64,000 nucleotides of DNA from Streptomyces sp. Je 1-332. GTDB lineage: Bacteria > Actinomycetota > Actinomycetes > Streptomycetales > Streptomycetaceae. Below are positions 56,551 through 64,000 of the stretch, one piece after another. Positions within the stretch are counted from its first letter, which is position 1. Every line of letters begins with the position of its first letter. Under the pieces are notes generated by a model, which worked only from the letters and a program-made list of their open reading frames with translations, had not been told where the DNA came from and did no database searches. The stretch spans positions 558,001-622,000 of the forward strand of contig NZ_CP160402.1 of NCBI RefSeq assembly GCF_040730185.1, read 5' to 3'. The translations under genes were made by a program, and so were the position numbers.

Positions 56551-57402
56551 ATGGATCTGGAACTGCGGCATCTGCGCTGCCTGGTCGCCATCGTCGACTC
56601 CGGTGGCTTCACCGATGCCGCCGCCGAGTTGGGTGTCTCCCAAGCGGCCGTCTCCCGCACCCTCGGCGGACTCGAAGCGGTGCTCGGGGTGCGCCTGCTG
56701 CACCGCACCAGCCGGAGCATCACGCCCACCACCGCGGGAGTCCAGGTGCTCGCACGGGCCCGGCACCTGCTCGCGGAGGCCGACGACCTCATGCGCGAGG
56801 CGACCACCGGACACACCCGGCTGCGCATCGGCCACGCCTGGTCGGCGATGGGCCGGCACACGGCGGAGTTCCAGCGCCGCTGGGCAGCCGGACACCCCGA
56901 CGTGGAGCTGTACCTGATCCGGACGAACTCCGCGACCGGCGGCCTCGCCGAGGGCCTGTGCGACCTCGCCGTCGTCCGCACCGCCTTCGACGAGACCCGC
57001 TTCGCCAGTGCCGTCGTCGGTCACGAGCGCCGCTTCTGCGCCCTGGCGAGTGACGACCCGTGGGCCAAGCGGCGCTCCGTTCCCCTGGCCGACGTACGGG
57101 ACCGGACGCTCCTCATCGACCGGCGCACGGGCACCACCACCGCCGAGCTGTGGCCCGAGGAGGCCCGCCCCCCGGTGGAGTACACCCAGGACATCGACGA
57201 CTGGCTGGCCATCATCGCGTCGGGGCGCTGTGTCGGCCTCACGCCGGAGAGCACCGCCAACCAGTACCGCCGCGACGGCGTCGTGTTCCGCCCGCTGCGC
57301 GACGCCGACCCCATCGCCGTCCATCTCATCTGGCGCCGCCACGACCCACATCCGATGACGCACGCCGCCGTGGCGCTCCTGACGGACCTCTACCGCAAGT
57401 GA
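56551..57402 (+). CDS. LysR-family regulator
   Basis: 283 residues from ATG 56551. N-terminal winged helix LRCLVAIVDSGGFTDAAAELGVSQAAVSRTLGGLEAVLGVRLLHRTSRS, then the two-lobed effector domain (LRIGHAWSAMG onwards, DDWLAIIASGRCVGLTP). The effector is unknown; the divergent RhtA-like exporter suggests an amino acid. Confidence 0.92.
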   Translation: MDLELRHLRCLVAIVDSGGFTDAAAELGVSQAAVSRTLGGLEAVLGVRLLHRTSRSITPTTAGVQVLARARHLLAEADDLMREATTGHTRLRIGHAWSAMGRHTAEFQRRWAAGHPDVELYLIRTNSATGGLAEGLCDLAVVRTAFDETRFASAVVGHERRFCALASDDPWAKRRSVPLADVRDRTLLIDRRTGTTTAELWPEEARPPVEYTQDIDDWLAIIASGRCVGLTPESTANQYRRDGVVFRPLRDADPIAVHLIWRRHDPHPMTHAAVALLTDLYRK

Positions 57403-57516
57403 GCCCACCGGACACCGCCGCCTCGCACAACAGTGTCAACAACCCGCTGCCTCAGGTGATGTTGCTGTGGCAGACTGCGGCGATCCAAGCGTCTCTCAGC
57501 AGCAACGGAGTACGTC

Positions 57517-58302
57517 ATGACCGCAGGTGAGCCCCAGCCGACGATCGACACCAGCAAGCCGCATCCCGCGCGTGTCTACGACTGGTTGCTCGGCGGCAAG
57601 GACAACTACCCCGTCGACGAGGCCGTGGGCGAGAAGCTGCCGCCCGAGGCGAAGGACGCGGCGCGGCAGAACCGCGCGTTCATGAACCGCGCGACCGCCT
57701 GGCTCGCGACCCAGGGCGTGGACCAGTTCCTCGACATCGGCACCGGCATCCCCACCGCCCCGAACCTGCACCAGATCGTCCAGGAGACGGTGCCGGCGGC
57801 GCGGGTCGTCTACACCGACAACGACCCCATCGTGCTGCGCCACGCGGAGGCCCTGCTGGTCAGCCACCCCGAGGGGGTGACCGACTACATCCAGGCGGAT
57901 GTCCGCGAGCCGCTGGAGATACTCGAGCACGCCCGCGGCCTCCTCGACTTCGACCGTCCGATCGCCCTCTCCCTCATCGCGCTCATGCACTTCCTGCCGG
58001 ACGACCAGGACCCGTACGGCATCGTGAGCACGCTGGTGGACGCGCTGCCGTCCGGCAGCCATCTGGTGCTCTCGCACGCCTCGTCCGACATCTTCCCGGA
58101 GCTGGCCGAGCAGGTCACCGCCGAGTACGCGAAGGGCGGCATCAAGCTCGGCTTCCGGACCCGCGCGGAGGTGAGCCGCTTCTTCGAGGGACTCGACCTC
58201 GTCGACCCCGGCCTGGTGACGGCCACGGAGTGGTTCAGGGGTGACGCACGGCCGGTGGCCGAGGCCAGCGGAATCTACGCGGCGGTGGCACGCGTCCGCT
58301 GA
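57517..58302 (+). CDS. DUF574 SAM-dependent methyltransferase
   Basis: 261 residues from ATG 57517. Family opening: IDTSKPHPARVYDWLLGGKDNYPVDEAV; SAM site QFLDIGTGIPTAPNLHQI and VVYTDNDPIVLRHAEALL. Streptomyces genomes carry dozens of these; some act in secondary metabolism or on regulators, most are uncharacterised. Convergent with the FAD monooxygenase gene. Confidence 0.9.
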   Translation: MTAGEPQPTIDTSKPHPARVYDWLLGGKDNYPVDEAVGEKLPPEAKDAARQNRAFMNRATAWLATQGVDQFLDIGTGIPTAPNLHQIVQETVPAARVVYTDNDPIVLRHAEALLVSHPEGVTDYIQADVREPLEILEHARGLLDFDRPIALSLIALMHFLPDDQDPYGIVSTLVDALPSGSHLVLSHASSDIFPELAEQVTAEYAKGGIKLGFRTRAEVSRFFEGLDLVDPGLVTATEWFRGDARPVAEASGIYAAVARVR

Positions 58303-58313
58303 CGGGCGGGGCA

Positions 58314-59450
58314 CTAGTCGCCGGCGAACAGGTCGAGCAGGCCCTGCGGGGCGTCCTGGTGGAAACAGCGGACGAGACCGTCGGCGGACTCGGCGGCGGT
58401 CTTCTCGCTGCGCGGGAACAGCGCCTCCTCATAGGAGGCCAGTGCCGCTTCCGCGTCTTGGGGGTGTGCCGCGATGGCCGCCGCGAGTTCGGCTCCGTCG
58501 AGCATGGCGAGGTTGGCGCCCTCCCCCGCGAAGGGGGACATGAGGTGCGCCGCGTCGCCGAGCAGCGTGACACCCGGGACGCGGTCCCAGCGGTGGCCGA
58601 TCGGCAGCGCGTGGATCCTGCGGGGGACCAGGGGGCCGTCGGCGTCGGCGACCAGCGCCTGGAGGCTCTTGTCCCAGTCGGCGAAGTGCTCCAGTACGGC
58701 CGCCTTGGCGAGACCCGTGTCGTCGGCGGTGAAGTCGATGGTCGAGATCCAGTCCTCGGGGGCCCTGAGAGCGGTGTAGACGTGCAGGCTGCCGTCGGGC
58801 TCACGGTGGGCGAGGAAGCCCTTGTCCTCGCCGAGCGCGAAGAACATCCCGCCGCCCACGACCGCGGCGCTGTCCGGGTGGCGTACGTCGGCGTCGACGA
58901 GGTCCACCTCGACGAAGGAGATGCCGGTATAGGCGGGCGTGGCGTCCGAGACCAGCGGGCGGATGCGGGACCAGGCGCCGTCCGCCCCGATCAGCAGGTC
59001 GGTGGTGAAGGCGGAGCCGTCGGCGAGGGTCACCTCGTGGCGGCCGCCACCGAGCGCACGCGCGCCGGTGATCTTCGCGCCCCAGTGCACGGCGCCGTCG
59101 GGCAGCGAACCGAGCAGCAGGTCACGCAGGTGGCCGCGATCGACCTCGGGGCGGCCGCCGTCGCCGTCGTCCGCCTCCTCCATGCGGACCACGGCGTCCT
59201 TGTCGAGGACGCGCATGGCCTCGCCACCCGGGTGGATGAGCGCGCGGAACTCCTCGTACAGACCGGCGGCGCGGAGGGCGGCCTGCCCGGACTCCTCGTG
59301 GATGTCGAGCATGCCGCCCTGGCCGCGGGCCGCCGGTGAGGCTTCCAGGTCGTACAGGGCGGCATCGATGCCGTTGACGTGCAGGACGCGGGCGAGAGTG
59401 AGGCCTCCGAGGCCCGCGCCGACGATGGCTATGGGGTGGTGTGTGGTCAT
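58314..59450 (-). CDS. FAD-dependent monooxygenase, Tet(X)-like
   Basis: 378 residues from ATG 59450, with AAGGAG 8-13 bases upstream. FAD motifs: IVGAGLGGLTLARVL at the N-terminus, GQGGMLDIHEESGQAALRAAGL, LIGADGAWSRIRP, and LLGDAAHLMSPFAGEGANLAMLDGAELA. The layout and the HLMSPFAGEGAN motif are those of Tet(X) and related aromatic hydroxylases that can inactivate tetracyclines; substrate not proven. The TetR gene ends 62 bp upstream on the same strand, so both are under the operators at 60233. Confidence 0.88.
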   Translation of the reverse strand: MTTHHPIAIVGAGLGGLTLARVLHVNGIDAALYDLEASPAARGQGGMLDIHEESGQAALRAAGLYEEFRALIHPGGEAMRVLDKDAVVRMEEADDGDGGRPEVDRGHLRDLLLGSLPDGAVHWGAKITGARALGGGRHEVTLADGSAFTTDLLIGADGAWSRIRPLVSDATPAYTGISFVEVDLVDADVRHPDSAAVVGGGMFFALGEDKGFLAHREPDGSLHVYTALRAPEDWISTIDFTADDTGLAKAAVLEHFADWDKSLQALVADADGPLVPRRIHALPIGHRWDRVPGVTLLGDAAHLMSPFAGEGANLAMLDGAELAAAIAAHPQDAEAALASYEEALFPRSEKTAAESADGLVRCFHQDAPQGLLDLFAGD

Positions 59451-59512
59451 GGTGGTGCTCCTTGGGCGCGTGCGGATAGTGGTCGTGCTGTCGCTCCTGG
59501 CCGCGGAAGGGC

Positions 59513-60223
59513 TCAGCTGCGGGCGCCGTCAACGGGGACAGGCGTGCCGAGGATGCCGTTGATCAGCGCCCGGAAGCCCCAGGAGATCCGTTCCTCCGGC
59601 CGGCCGGACACGAGCTCGCCGGCGAGCCGGGCGACGTGGGGGTGCGTCCTGTCCGACGCGTCCCGCAGGGCTCCGGCGAGCGCGTCCCACTCCTCCTGGG
59701 CGCCGTCGGCCTGATCGGCCGGGGAGTGCTCGGCGGCGGTCGCGGTGGCGTACTGCAGCAGCAGGTCGACACCCCATGCGGCCTGGCCGGGCGGGACCCC
59801 GCCCTCGTCGAGCAGGGCGAGCAGGGTCTCGATGAGGCGCAGATAGTGCTCACCCCGGGGCCGGGCCACCAGCGCGGCCTTCGCGAGGCCTCGGTGGCGG
59901 AAGAGCACCGCGGTGTAGGAGGTGAGGACGCCCTCCAGGCGCTCCTTCCAGTCGCCTCCAACCGGCGGCGGCTCCACCACCCCGAGGAGCTCGTCCAGGA
60001 CCGCCGCGTGCAGCTCGGCGGTGTTGCGGACGTACACGTACAAGGAGGCGGGCCCGGTGTCGAGCTCCTGGGCGAGCCGACGCATGGTCACCTTGCCCAG
60101 GCCCTCCGCGCGCATGATCTCCACCGCGGCGGCCACGATCCCCGCCCGGGTCAGGGCGGGCTTCGCCGGGCGCTCACGGCGGCTGCGCGGGGCTGGAGGA
60201 CGGGCTGAGGAATGAGCTGTCAT
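59513..60223 (-). CDS. TetR-family regulator of the monooxygenase
   Basis: 236 residues from ATG 60223, without a clear ribosome site. A basic N-terminal arm (RSRRERPAKPALTR) precedes the HTH (KVTMRRLAQELDTGPASLYVYVRNTAELHAAVLDEL). The C-terminal domain is of the tetracycline-repressor C type. Three phased palindromes start 10 bp upstream, consistent with autoregulation. Confidence 0.9.
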   Translation of the reverse strand: MTAHSSARPPAPRSRRERPAKPALTRAGIVAAAVEIMRAEGLGKVTMRRLAQELDTGPASLYVYVRNTAELHAAVLDELLGVVEPPPVGGDWKERLEGVLTSYTAVLFRHRGLAKAALVARPRGEHYLRLIETLLALLDEGGVPPGQAAWGVDLLLQYATATAAEHSPADQADGAQEEWDALAGALRDASDRTHPHVARLAGELVSGRPEERISWGFRALINGILGTPVPVDGARS

Positions 60224-60232
60224 ACGACCAGG

Positions 60233-60278
60233 GTAACGAACATGTTCGTTACGAGCACGTTCGGGGCGAACATGTTCG
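60233..60278. promoter_or_regulatory. Three TetR operators with 15-bp phasing
   Basis: Site 1: GTAACGAACATGTTCGTTAC (60233-60252), a perfect 20-bp palindrome. Site 2: CGAGCACGTTCG (60252-60263), two mismatches to the core. Site 3: CGAACATGTTCG (60267-60278), perfect. Centres are 60242.5, 60257.5 and 60272.5. Confidence 0.85.
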
Positions 60279-60427
60279 TCCAGACGTACTCCCAGGAGCT
60301 CGATTGACGATCAGCGTGGGCGGGCATCACCGAGGGGCAGGATCGGCCGCGCAAGACATGCCGCGGCCCCGGTGAGCGGAAACCGTCGCGAGCAGCCGGT
60401 TGTCCCAGGGGAGGGGAGTGAGTCGCC

Positions 60428-60844
60428 ATGCGTGCGCACAAGCGCGCCCATCGGCACGTCGCCCGCGTTGAGTACGCACTGCCGCAGGAAGCCGCTTCGG
60501 CCGGCCAGGCGCGGAAGTTGACCTCCGCGTTCCTCACCCGGCCTCGTCGGCACCTGACAGAAGTGGATGCAGAGCGGGTGGACGATGCCACGCTGATCGT
60601 GTCCGAACTCGTCGCCAACGCCACCCAGCACGGCCGCAGTCCCTGCCGGCTGCGCCTCGAGGTCTCCGGTGACAAGGTGACCGTCGAGGTCCACGACGCG
60701 AGCCCCGTCGGCCCGCGCGTGCTCAAGCCGAGTACCGACCGGGACAGCGGACGGGGTCTGGCCATGGTGCGTCATCTCTCCGCGCGCCTCGAGGTCGTCG
60801 GCAGCGGCCGACGCGGCAAGGCCGTTCGGGCGGTGCTCGCCTAG
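60428..60844 (+). CDS. RsbW-like ATP-binding regulatory protein
   Basis: 138 residues from ATG 60428, with GGGGAGGGGAG 12-22 bases upstream. GHKL fold: N-box SELVANATQHG and G-box DRDSGRGLAMVRHL. Proteins of this type in Streptomyces act as anti-sigma factors or switch kinases for anti-anti-sigma proteins. No anti-anti-sigma gene is adjacent. N-terminal 20 residues are His/Arg-rich. Confidence 0.88.
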   Translation: MRAHKRAHRHVARVEYALPQEAASAGQARKLTSAFLTRPRRHLTEVDAERVDDATLIVSELVANATQHGRSPCRLRLEVSGDKVTVEVHDASPVGPRVLKPSTDRDSGRGLAMVRHLSARLEVVGSGRRGKAVRAVLA

Positions 60845-60935
60845 GGCCGTTCGGGCGGAGTTCACCGGACGGCCCGGTGGGTCGCGCCCCGGGACCGCAA
60901 CGTCCTCGCAACCTCGCCCGCGGTTGCATGGGTCC

Positions 60936-61292
60936 ATGACCGATACTCCGCGCGTGGAGCTGACCCCTGCCGCCGCCGATCTGGTGCGTCGGTTGCGCGA
61001 TGTCCACGGCCCCCTGATGTTCCATCAGTCCGGTGGATGCTGCGACGGCAGTGCGCCCATGTGCTACCCGGAGGGTGAGTTCCGCACCGGTGATTCCGAC
61101 GTACGCCTGGCGTCGCTGACCGTGGAGGGAGTGGCGGAACCGGTCACCTTCTGGATGTCGAGGAGTCAGTACGACGTGTGGAGCCACACTCGGCTGATCG
61201 TGGACGTGGTGCCCGGCCGGGGCAGCGGCTTCTCCCTCGAGGCCCCGGAAGGCGTGCGTTTCCTCATCCGTTCCCGACTGGTCGGCACCTAG
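60936..61292 (+). CDS. DUF779 protein
   Basis: 118 residues from ATG 60936. FHQSGGCCDGSAPMCYP is the signature of DUF779, with a Cys-Cys pair and a further Cys that could bind metal. Elsewhere the family is often next to acetaldehyde dehydrogenase genes, but not here. Cytoplasmic. Confidence 0.88.
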   Translation: MTDTPRVELTPAAADLVRRLRDVHGPLMFHQSGGCCDGSAPMCYPEGEFRTGDSDVRLASLTVEGVAEPVTFWMSRSQYDVWSHTRLIVDVVPGRGSGFSLEAPEGVRFLIRSRLVGT

Positions 61293-61394
61293 CCACCTGC
61301 CCTGCACCCATCCGGCGCTGCCCTCTGGTGCACTTTCTGACCGACCCTCAGACTGGGGCGGTTGGACGGCCAGAAGGACTTCAGGGGGCTACGG

Positions 61395-62678
61395 GTGGCA
61401 TCACCGCACAAGCACATCGTGGGACGGTTCAGAACGGCGAGAGCGGCGCTCTCAGTATTGACGGCATTCGGAACGCTGGCCGGTGCGGCTCTGATGGGAG
61501 CGGCACCGGCCGGCGGCGTGGAGGCGGACGACAAGACTGCGGCGTCGCGGATCGCGCCGGGCGTGGAGTACCGGCAGTTCGACATCCCGGCCTCCCACGG
61601 CACGGCCCGCGCGCACGTACTCGACATCGATCTGAACAACAAGAACACGGGAGTCGACCTGCTGTATCCGGGCGCGGTGGGCGCCCGCTCCGTCGTCTCC
61701 GCGCTCGCGGACGAGGCGGGGGCGGTCGGCGGGATCAACGGCGACTTCTTCAACATCTCCGAGACCCAGCATCCGGGCGTCGAGCCCACCGGCGCGCCCG
61801 TCGGCCCGGCGGTCGCACGGGGCCGGGCCCTCAAGGCGGCGGTGCCCAACGGTCAGCGCTTCGGGCCCGCGATGCCTCCCGGCGTGACCACCGAAGCCGT
61901 GCTCGGCGTGGGCTTCGACCGCAGGGCCCGCATGGACAACCTCAGCCTCGACGGCGAAGTACGGACCGCGCAGACCCGTTTGCCGCTCGGCGGACTCAAC
62001 CAGTACGCCATCCCGGTGGGCTCCGTCGGCGCGTTCACCAGCGACTGGGGCAGCACATCGCGGGTGCGCTCCACCTGCGGCACCGACACCAGCCGCGGCG
62101 CGCCCTGCAGCACGGACACCCATGAGGTGACGGTGCGCGACCGCCGTGTCGTGGCGTCCGCGGGCACACCCGGCAGCGGTCCGGTGGCCGCCGGCACCAC
62201 GGTCCTCGTCGGACGCGAGGCGGGCGCCCAGGAGCTGCGCAAGCTCTCGGTCGGTGACCGGGTTCAGGTCAAGCACCGGCTGGTGGCGGCCCACTCCGGC
62301 GCTCCGTTCCGCTTCGCGCTCGGCGGCTTCCCCGTCCTGCGCGACGGCGCCCCGCTGCCCGGCCTGGACTCCGTCACGTCGGCCGTGCGCACGGCGGTCG
62401 GGATCTCCGACAACGGCCGACGCCTCCTGCTGCTCTCCCTGGACGGCTCACCCGAGTTCCGTACGGGGCTGACCATCGCCGAAGTCGCATCGACTCTGCG
62501 GGAGTTGGGCATGCGGGAGGGCTTCAGTCTGGACGGCGGCGGCTCGTCCACCCTGGCCTCCTCCACCACCCTGGTCGCCAGGGCCCCGGGCGCCGAGGCC
62601 GTCACCGTACGCAACAACCCGAGCGGCGGCGTGGAACGCGCGGTGCCGAACGGCATCGGCGTGTTCTCCCAGGGCTAG
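61395..62678 (+). CDS. Exported phosphodiester glycosidase (NAGPA-like)
   Basis: 427 residues from GTG 61395, with AGGGGG 8-13 bases upstream (TTG 61362 would lengthen it by 11). Signal peptide about residues 15-40 (RAALSVLTAFGTLAGAALMGAAPAGG). NAGPA domain: VGGINGDFFNISETQHPGVEPTGAPV and the C-terminal EGFSLDGGGSSTLA, containing the conserved Asn-Gly-Asp-Phe-Phe and Gly-Gly-Gly-Ser-Ser motifs of N-acetylglucosamine-1-phosphodiester alpha-N-acetylglucosaminidase. Likely acts on cell-wall or extracellular phosphodiester sugars. Convergent with the next gene. Confidence 0.88.
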   Translation: MASPHKHIVGRFRTARAALSVLTAFGTLAGAALMGAAPAGGVEADDKTAASRIAPGVEYRQFDIPASHGTARAHVLDIDLNNKNTGVDLLYPGAVGARSVVSALADEAGAVGGINGDFFNISETQHPGVEPTGAPVGPAVARGRALKAAVPNGQRFGPAMPPGVTTEAVLGVGFDRRARMDNLSLDGEVRTAQTRLPLGGLNQYAIPVGSVGAFTSDWGSTSRVRSTCGTDTSRGAPCSTDTHEVTVRDRRVVASAGTPGSGPVAAGTTVLVGREAGAQELRKLSVGDRVQVKHRLVAAHSGAPFRFALGGFPVLRDGAPLPGLDSVTSAVRTAVGISDNGRRLLLLSLDGSPEFRTGLTIAEVASTLRELGMREGFSLDGGGSSTLASSTTLVARAPGAEAVTVRNNPSGGVERAVPNGIGVFSQG

Positions 62679-62691
62679 CCGACCGGCGTGT

Positions 62692-64000
62692 TCACTCGGT
62701 GTCCCGCACCGCCACCAGGCCGTTGAACACGCCCACGTACGCGGTGCCGTCCGGTCCGAGGGTCACCGGCGCCCAGTTGTTGTCGTACGCGACGCCCGTG
62801 CCGGCGAGCCGTTTCCACTTGGTCTCGCCGGTGCGGAAGTCGACGGCCGTCAGGTACCACGCATCGATGCCGAGGCTGCTCGGCTCCTTCGTGTAGAAGT
62901 ACAGCAGGCCGTTGGCGGTGGACAGTTTCGGCACGTTCGACGGGGCGCGGACGCCGCTCTCCCACACCGTGTCGCAGCCGCTGCCGTCCTCGCGTACGTC
63001 GATCCTGCTGACGCCGCCGACGACACTGCGCCCGAAGGTGAGTGAGGTGATGTTCTCGTAGCCGTAGTTGTTCTCGACGACGAGGCTGTTGCCCCAGGTG
63101 ATCAGCGAGTTGTCGGTGGTCGACGCGCCGGAGCGGAAGACGGGGACCTTGCAGACGAGGCGCTTGTCGTCGGCGATGTCGTCGCCCCTGCGGTAGACGA
63201 GGACGTTCATGCGGTCGTCGGCGTTGTCGGTGATCGCCACGTACGCGTCGTCGCCCTTGCCGAAGAGGTCGGGCGTGGTGCCCGAACCCTGGTTGACCGA
63301 GCCGGGCTTGGTGCCTGTCCCCCGGTCGTACGTCTGACGCCAGACGGCCTTCGGGGTGCCGTCCGCGTCCGCCCGGAAGCTGTAGAGCGCGTGGTCGGAG
63401 ACGATCGAGACGCCGTCCTCGGCGACGGAGAACGAGTTCTGGATCTCCTCGCCGTCGAGCCGGACGGAGCGGACGTCACCGGACGCGGGGTCGACGGTGC
63501 CGACGCGCCCCTGCCGGGTCACCCACCAGATGCGGCCGTCCCAGTCGGGCATCACCGACGTGACCGGGTCGCATTCACCACTCGGGTAGAGATTCGACCA
63601 GGTCACGCAGTCGTGCGGGACCTGCGCCGTCAGATCCCAGTCCTTGTCGACGACGAAACGCCAACTGCCGTCCGCCGTCTGCTCGTGCGCGAGGCGGACG
63701 ATGTGCTGCCGGGAGTCGGCGAGGACGAGCCGGTCCTCGTTGTCGAGGTAGGAGTAGGCGCCGCCCGAGGTGTCCTTGAAGATCTTCGAGAAGTCCAGGC
63801 GCGTGATCGCCTCGACGGTGGAGGGGCGCTGCGGGAGCTTGTACTCGGCGAGCGTGTCCATCGTGTCCGGGTCGAGCAGCTTGACCAGGAAGCCGGTGAA
63901 CGTACCGCAGACGGTGACGATGCGGCCGGCCCGGTCGAAGGTGACGGTGGCGCACTCACCACCGAGCGCCGCCATCTTCTCGCTGCTGACGCGCGGCTTC
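62692..64000 (-). CDS. Propeller-like protein, 5-prime end beyond the window
   Basis: About 436 codons are visible; the frame is open to the right edge, so the N-terminus is missing. Repeats with a WD/PQQ-like cadence (VTFDRAGRIVTVCG, VMPDWDGRIWWVTRQGRVGTVDPASGDV, FSVAEDGVSIVSDHALYSFRAD, VTLGPDGTAYVGVFNGLVAVRD) suggest a beta-propeller. Cys residues (CATVTF, VCGTF, DCVTWS, GECDP) could form disulfides, which fits an exported protein, but no signal can be seen here. Function unknown. Confidence 0.7.
   Translation of the reverse strand, partial: KPRVSSEKMAALGGECATVTFDRAGRIVTVCGTFTGFLVKLLDPDTMDTLAEYKLPQRPSTVEAITRLDFSKIFKDTSGGAYSYLDNEDRLVLADSRQHIVRLAHEQTADGSWRFVVDKDWDLTAQVPHDCVTWSNLYPSGECDPVTSVMPDWDGRIWWVTRQGRVGTVDPASGDVRSVRLDGEEIQNSFSVAEDGVSIVSDHALYSFRADADGTPKAVWRQTYDRGTGTKPGSVNQGSGTTPDLFGKGDDAYVAITDNADDRMNVLVYRRGDDIADDKRLVCKVPVFRSGASTTDNSLITWGNSLVVENNYGYENITSLTFGRSVVGGVSRIDVREDGSGCDTVWESGVRAPSNVPKLSTANGLLYFYTKEPSSLGIDAWYLTAVDFRTGETKWKRLAGTGVAYDNNWAPVTLGPDGTAYVGVFNGLVAVRDTE

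Overview
The window looks like chromosomal DNA of a Streptomyces species or a close actinomycete. Base composition is very GC-rich, codons end almost always in G or C, GTG and TTG starts are common, and the gene families are typical of the genus: a streptogrisin-type protease, SpoIIE-type phosphatase and HATPase switch proteins, a DUF574 methyltransferase, a LitR/LitS-like pair, a chloramphenicol phosphotransferase and many Tat-exported enzymes. I saw no insertion sequence, integrase, rRNA, tRNA or CRISPR array.

Layout. 1-7 kb: a glycosyltransferase-like gene broken by a 14-copy 7-bp repeat, a STAND ATPase/TPR protein with a degenerate Walker A, an amidinotransferase with a coupled 19-codon upstream frame, a small secreted peptide, TerC and a small Cys-rich protein. 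7-12 kb: xanthine dehydrogenase operon xdhA-xdhB-xdhC, preceded by a small peptide gene. 12-19 kb: PAS-GAF-SpoIIE-HATPase phosphatase, aldo/keto reductase, aldehyde dehydrogenase, a membrane glycosyltransferase. 19-26.6 kb: Tat-exported GH78 rhamnosidase behind a LacI-type operator, DinB protein, TetR plus divergent exported agmatine-deiminase-like enzyme with twin operators, streptogrisin protease. 26.7-35.7 kb: WYL regulator/VOC protein, CsbD, DUF6766 remnant, UdgB/isochorismatase pair, YceI, SulP transporter, PobA, a membrane protein, CPT, PRC-barrel protein.

35.8-43.4 kb: CocE hydrolase with an ATP-grasp ligase; divergent from it an overlapping operon (49-codon frame, HemK-like methyltransferase, CDGSH protein, haem-oxygenase-like diiron enzyme); then the LitR-like MerR/B12 regulator and divergent ECF sigma factor. 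43.4-51 kb: two secreted cell-wall type proteins, ArsR-like and AraC regulators, intradiol dioxygenase, PP2C phosphatase, YrdC/YciO protein. 51-54 kb: a tightly coupled DNA-alkylation repair operon (ogt, 2OG oxygenase, stand-alone Ada zinc domain, unknown protein, alkB). 54-64 kb: two EamA exporters, LysR, DUF574 methyltransferase, Tet(X)-like monooxygenase with its TetR and three evenly phased operators, HATPase protein, DUF779, phosphodiester glycosidase and a propeller-like protein running off the right edge.

The most unusual items are the slippage-prone heptamer array that places the gene at 143 out of frame by exactly one repeat unit (with a second array of the same heptamer, opposite strand, at 43635), the methyltransferase/CDGSH/diiron operon, and the dispersed Ada-type repair operon with an unrecognised member. 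All functional calls are from reading the sequence; no database search was run.
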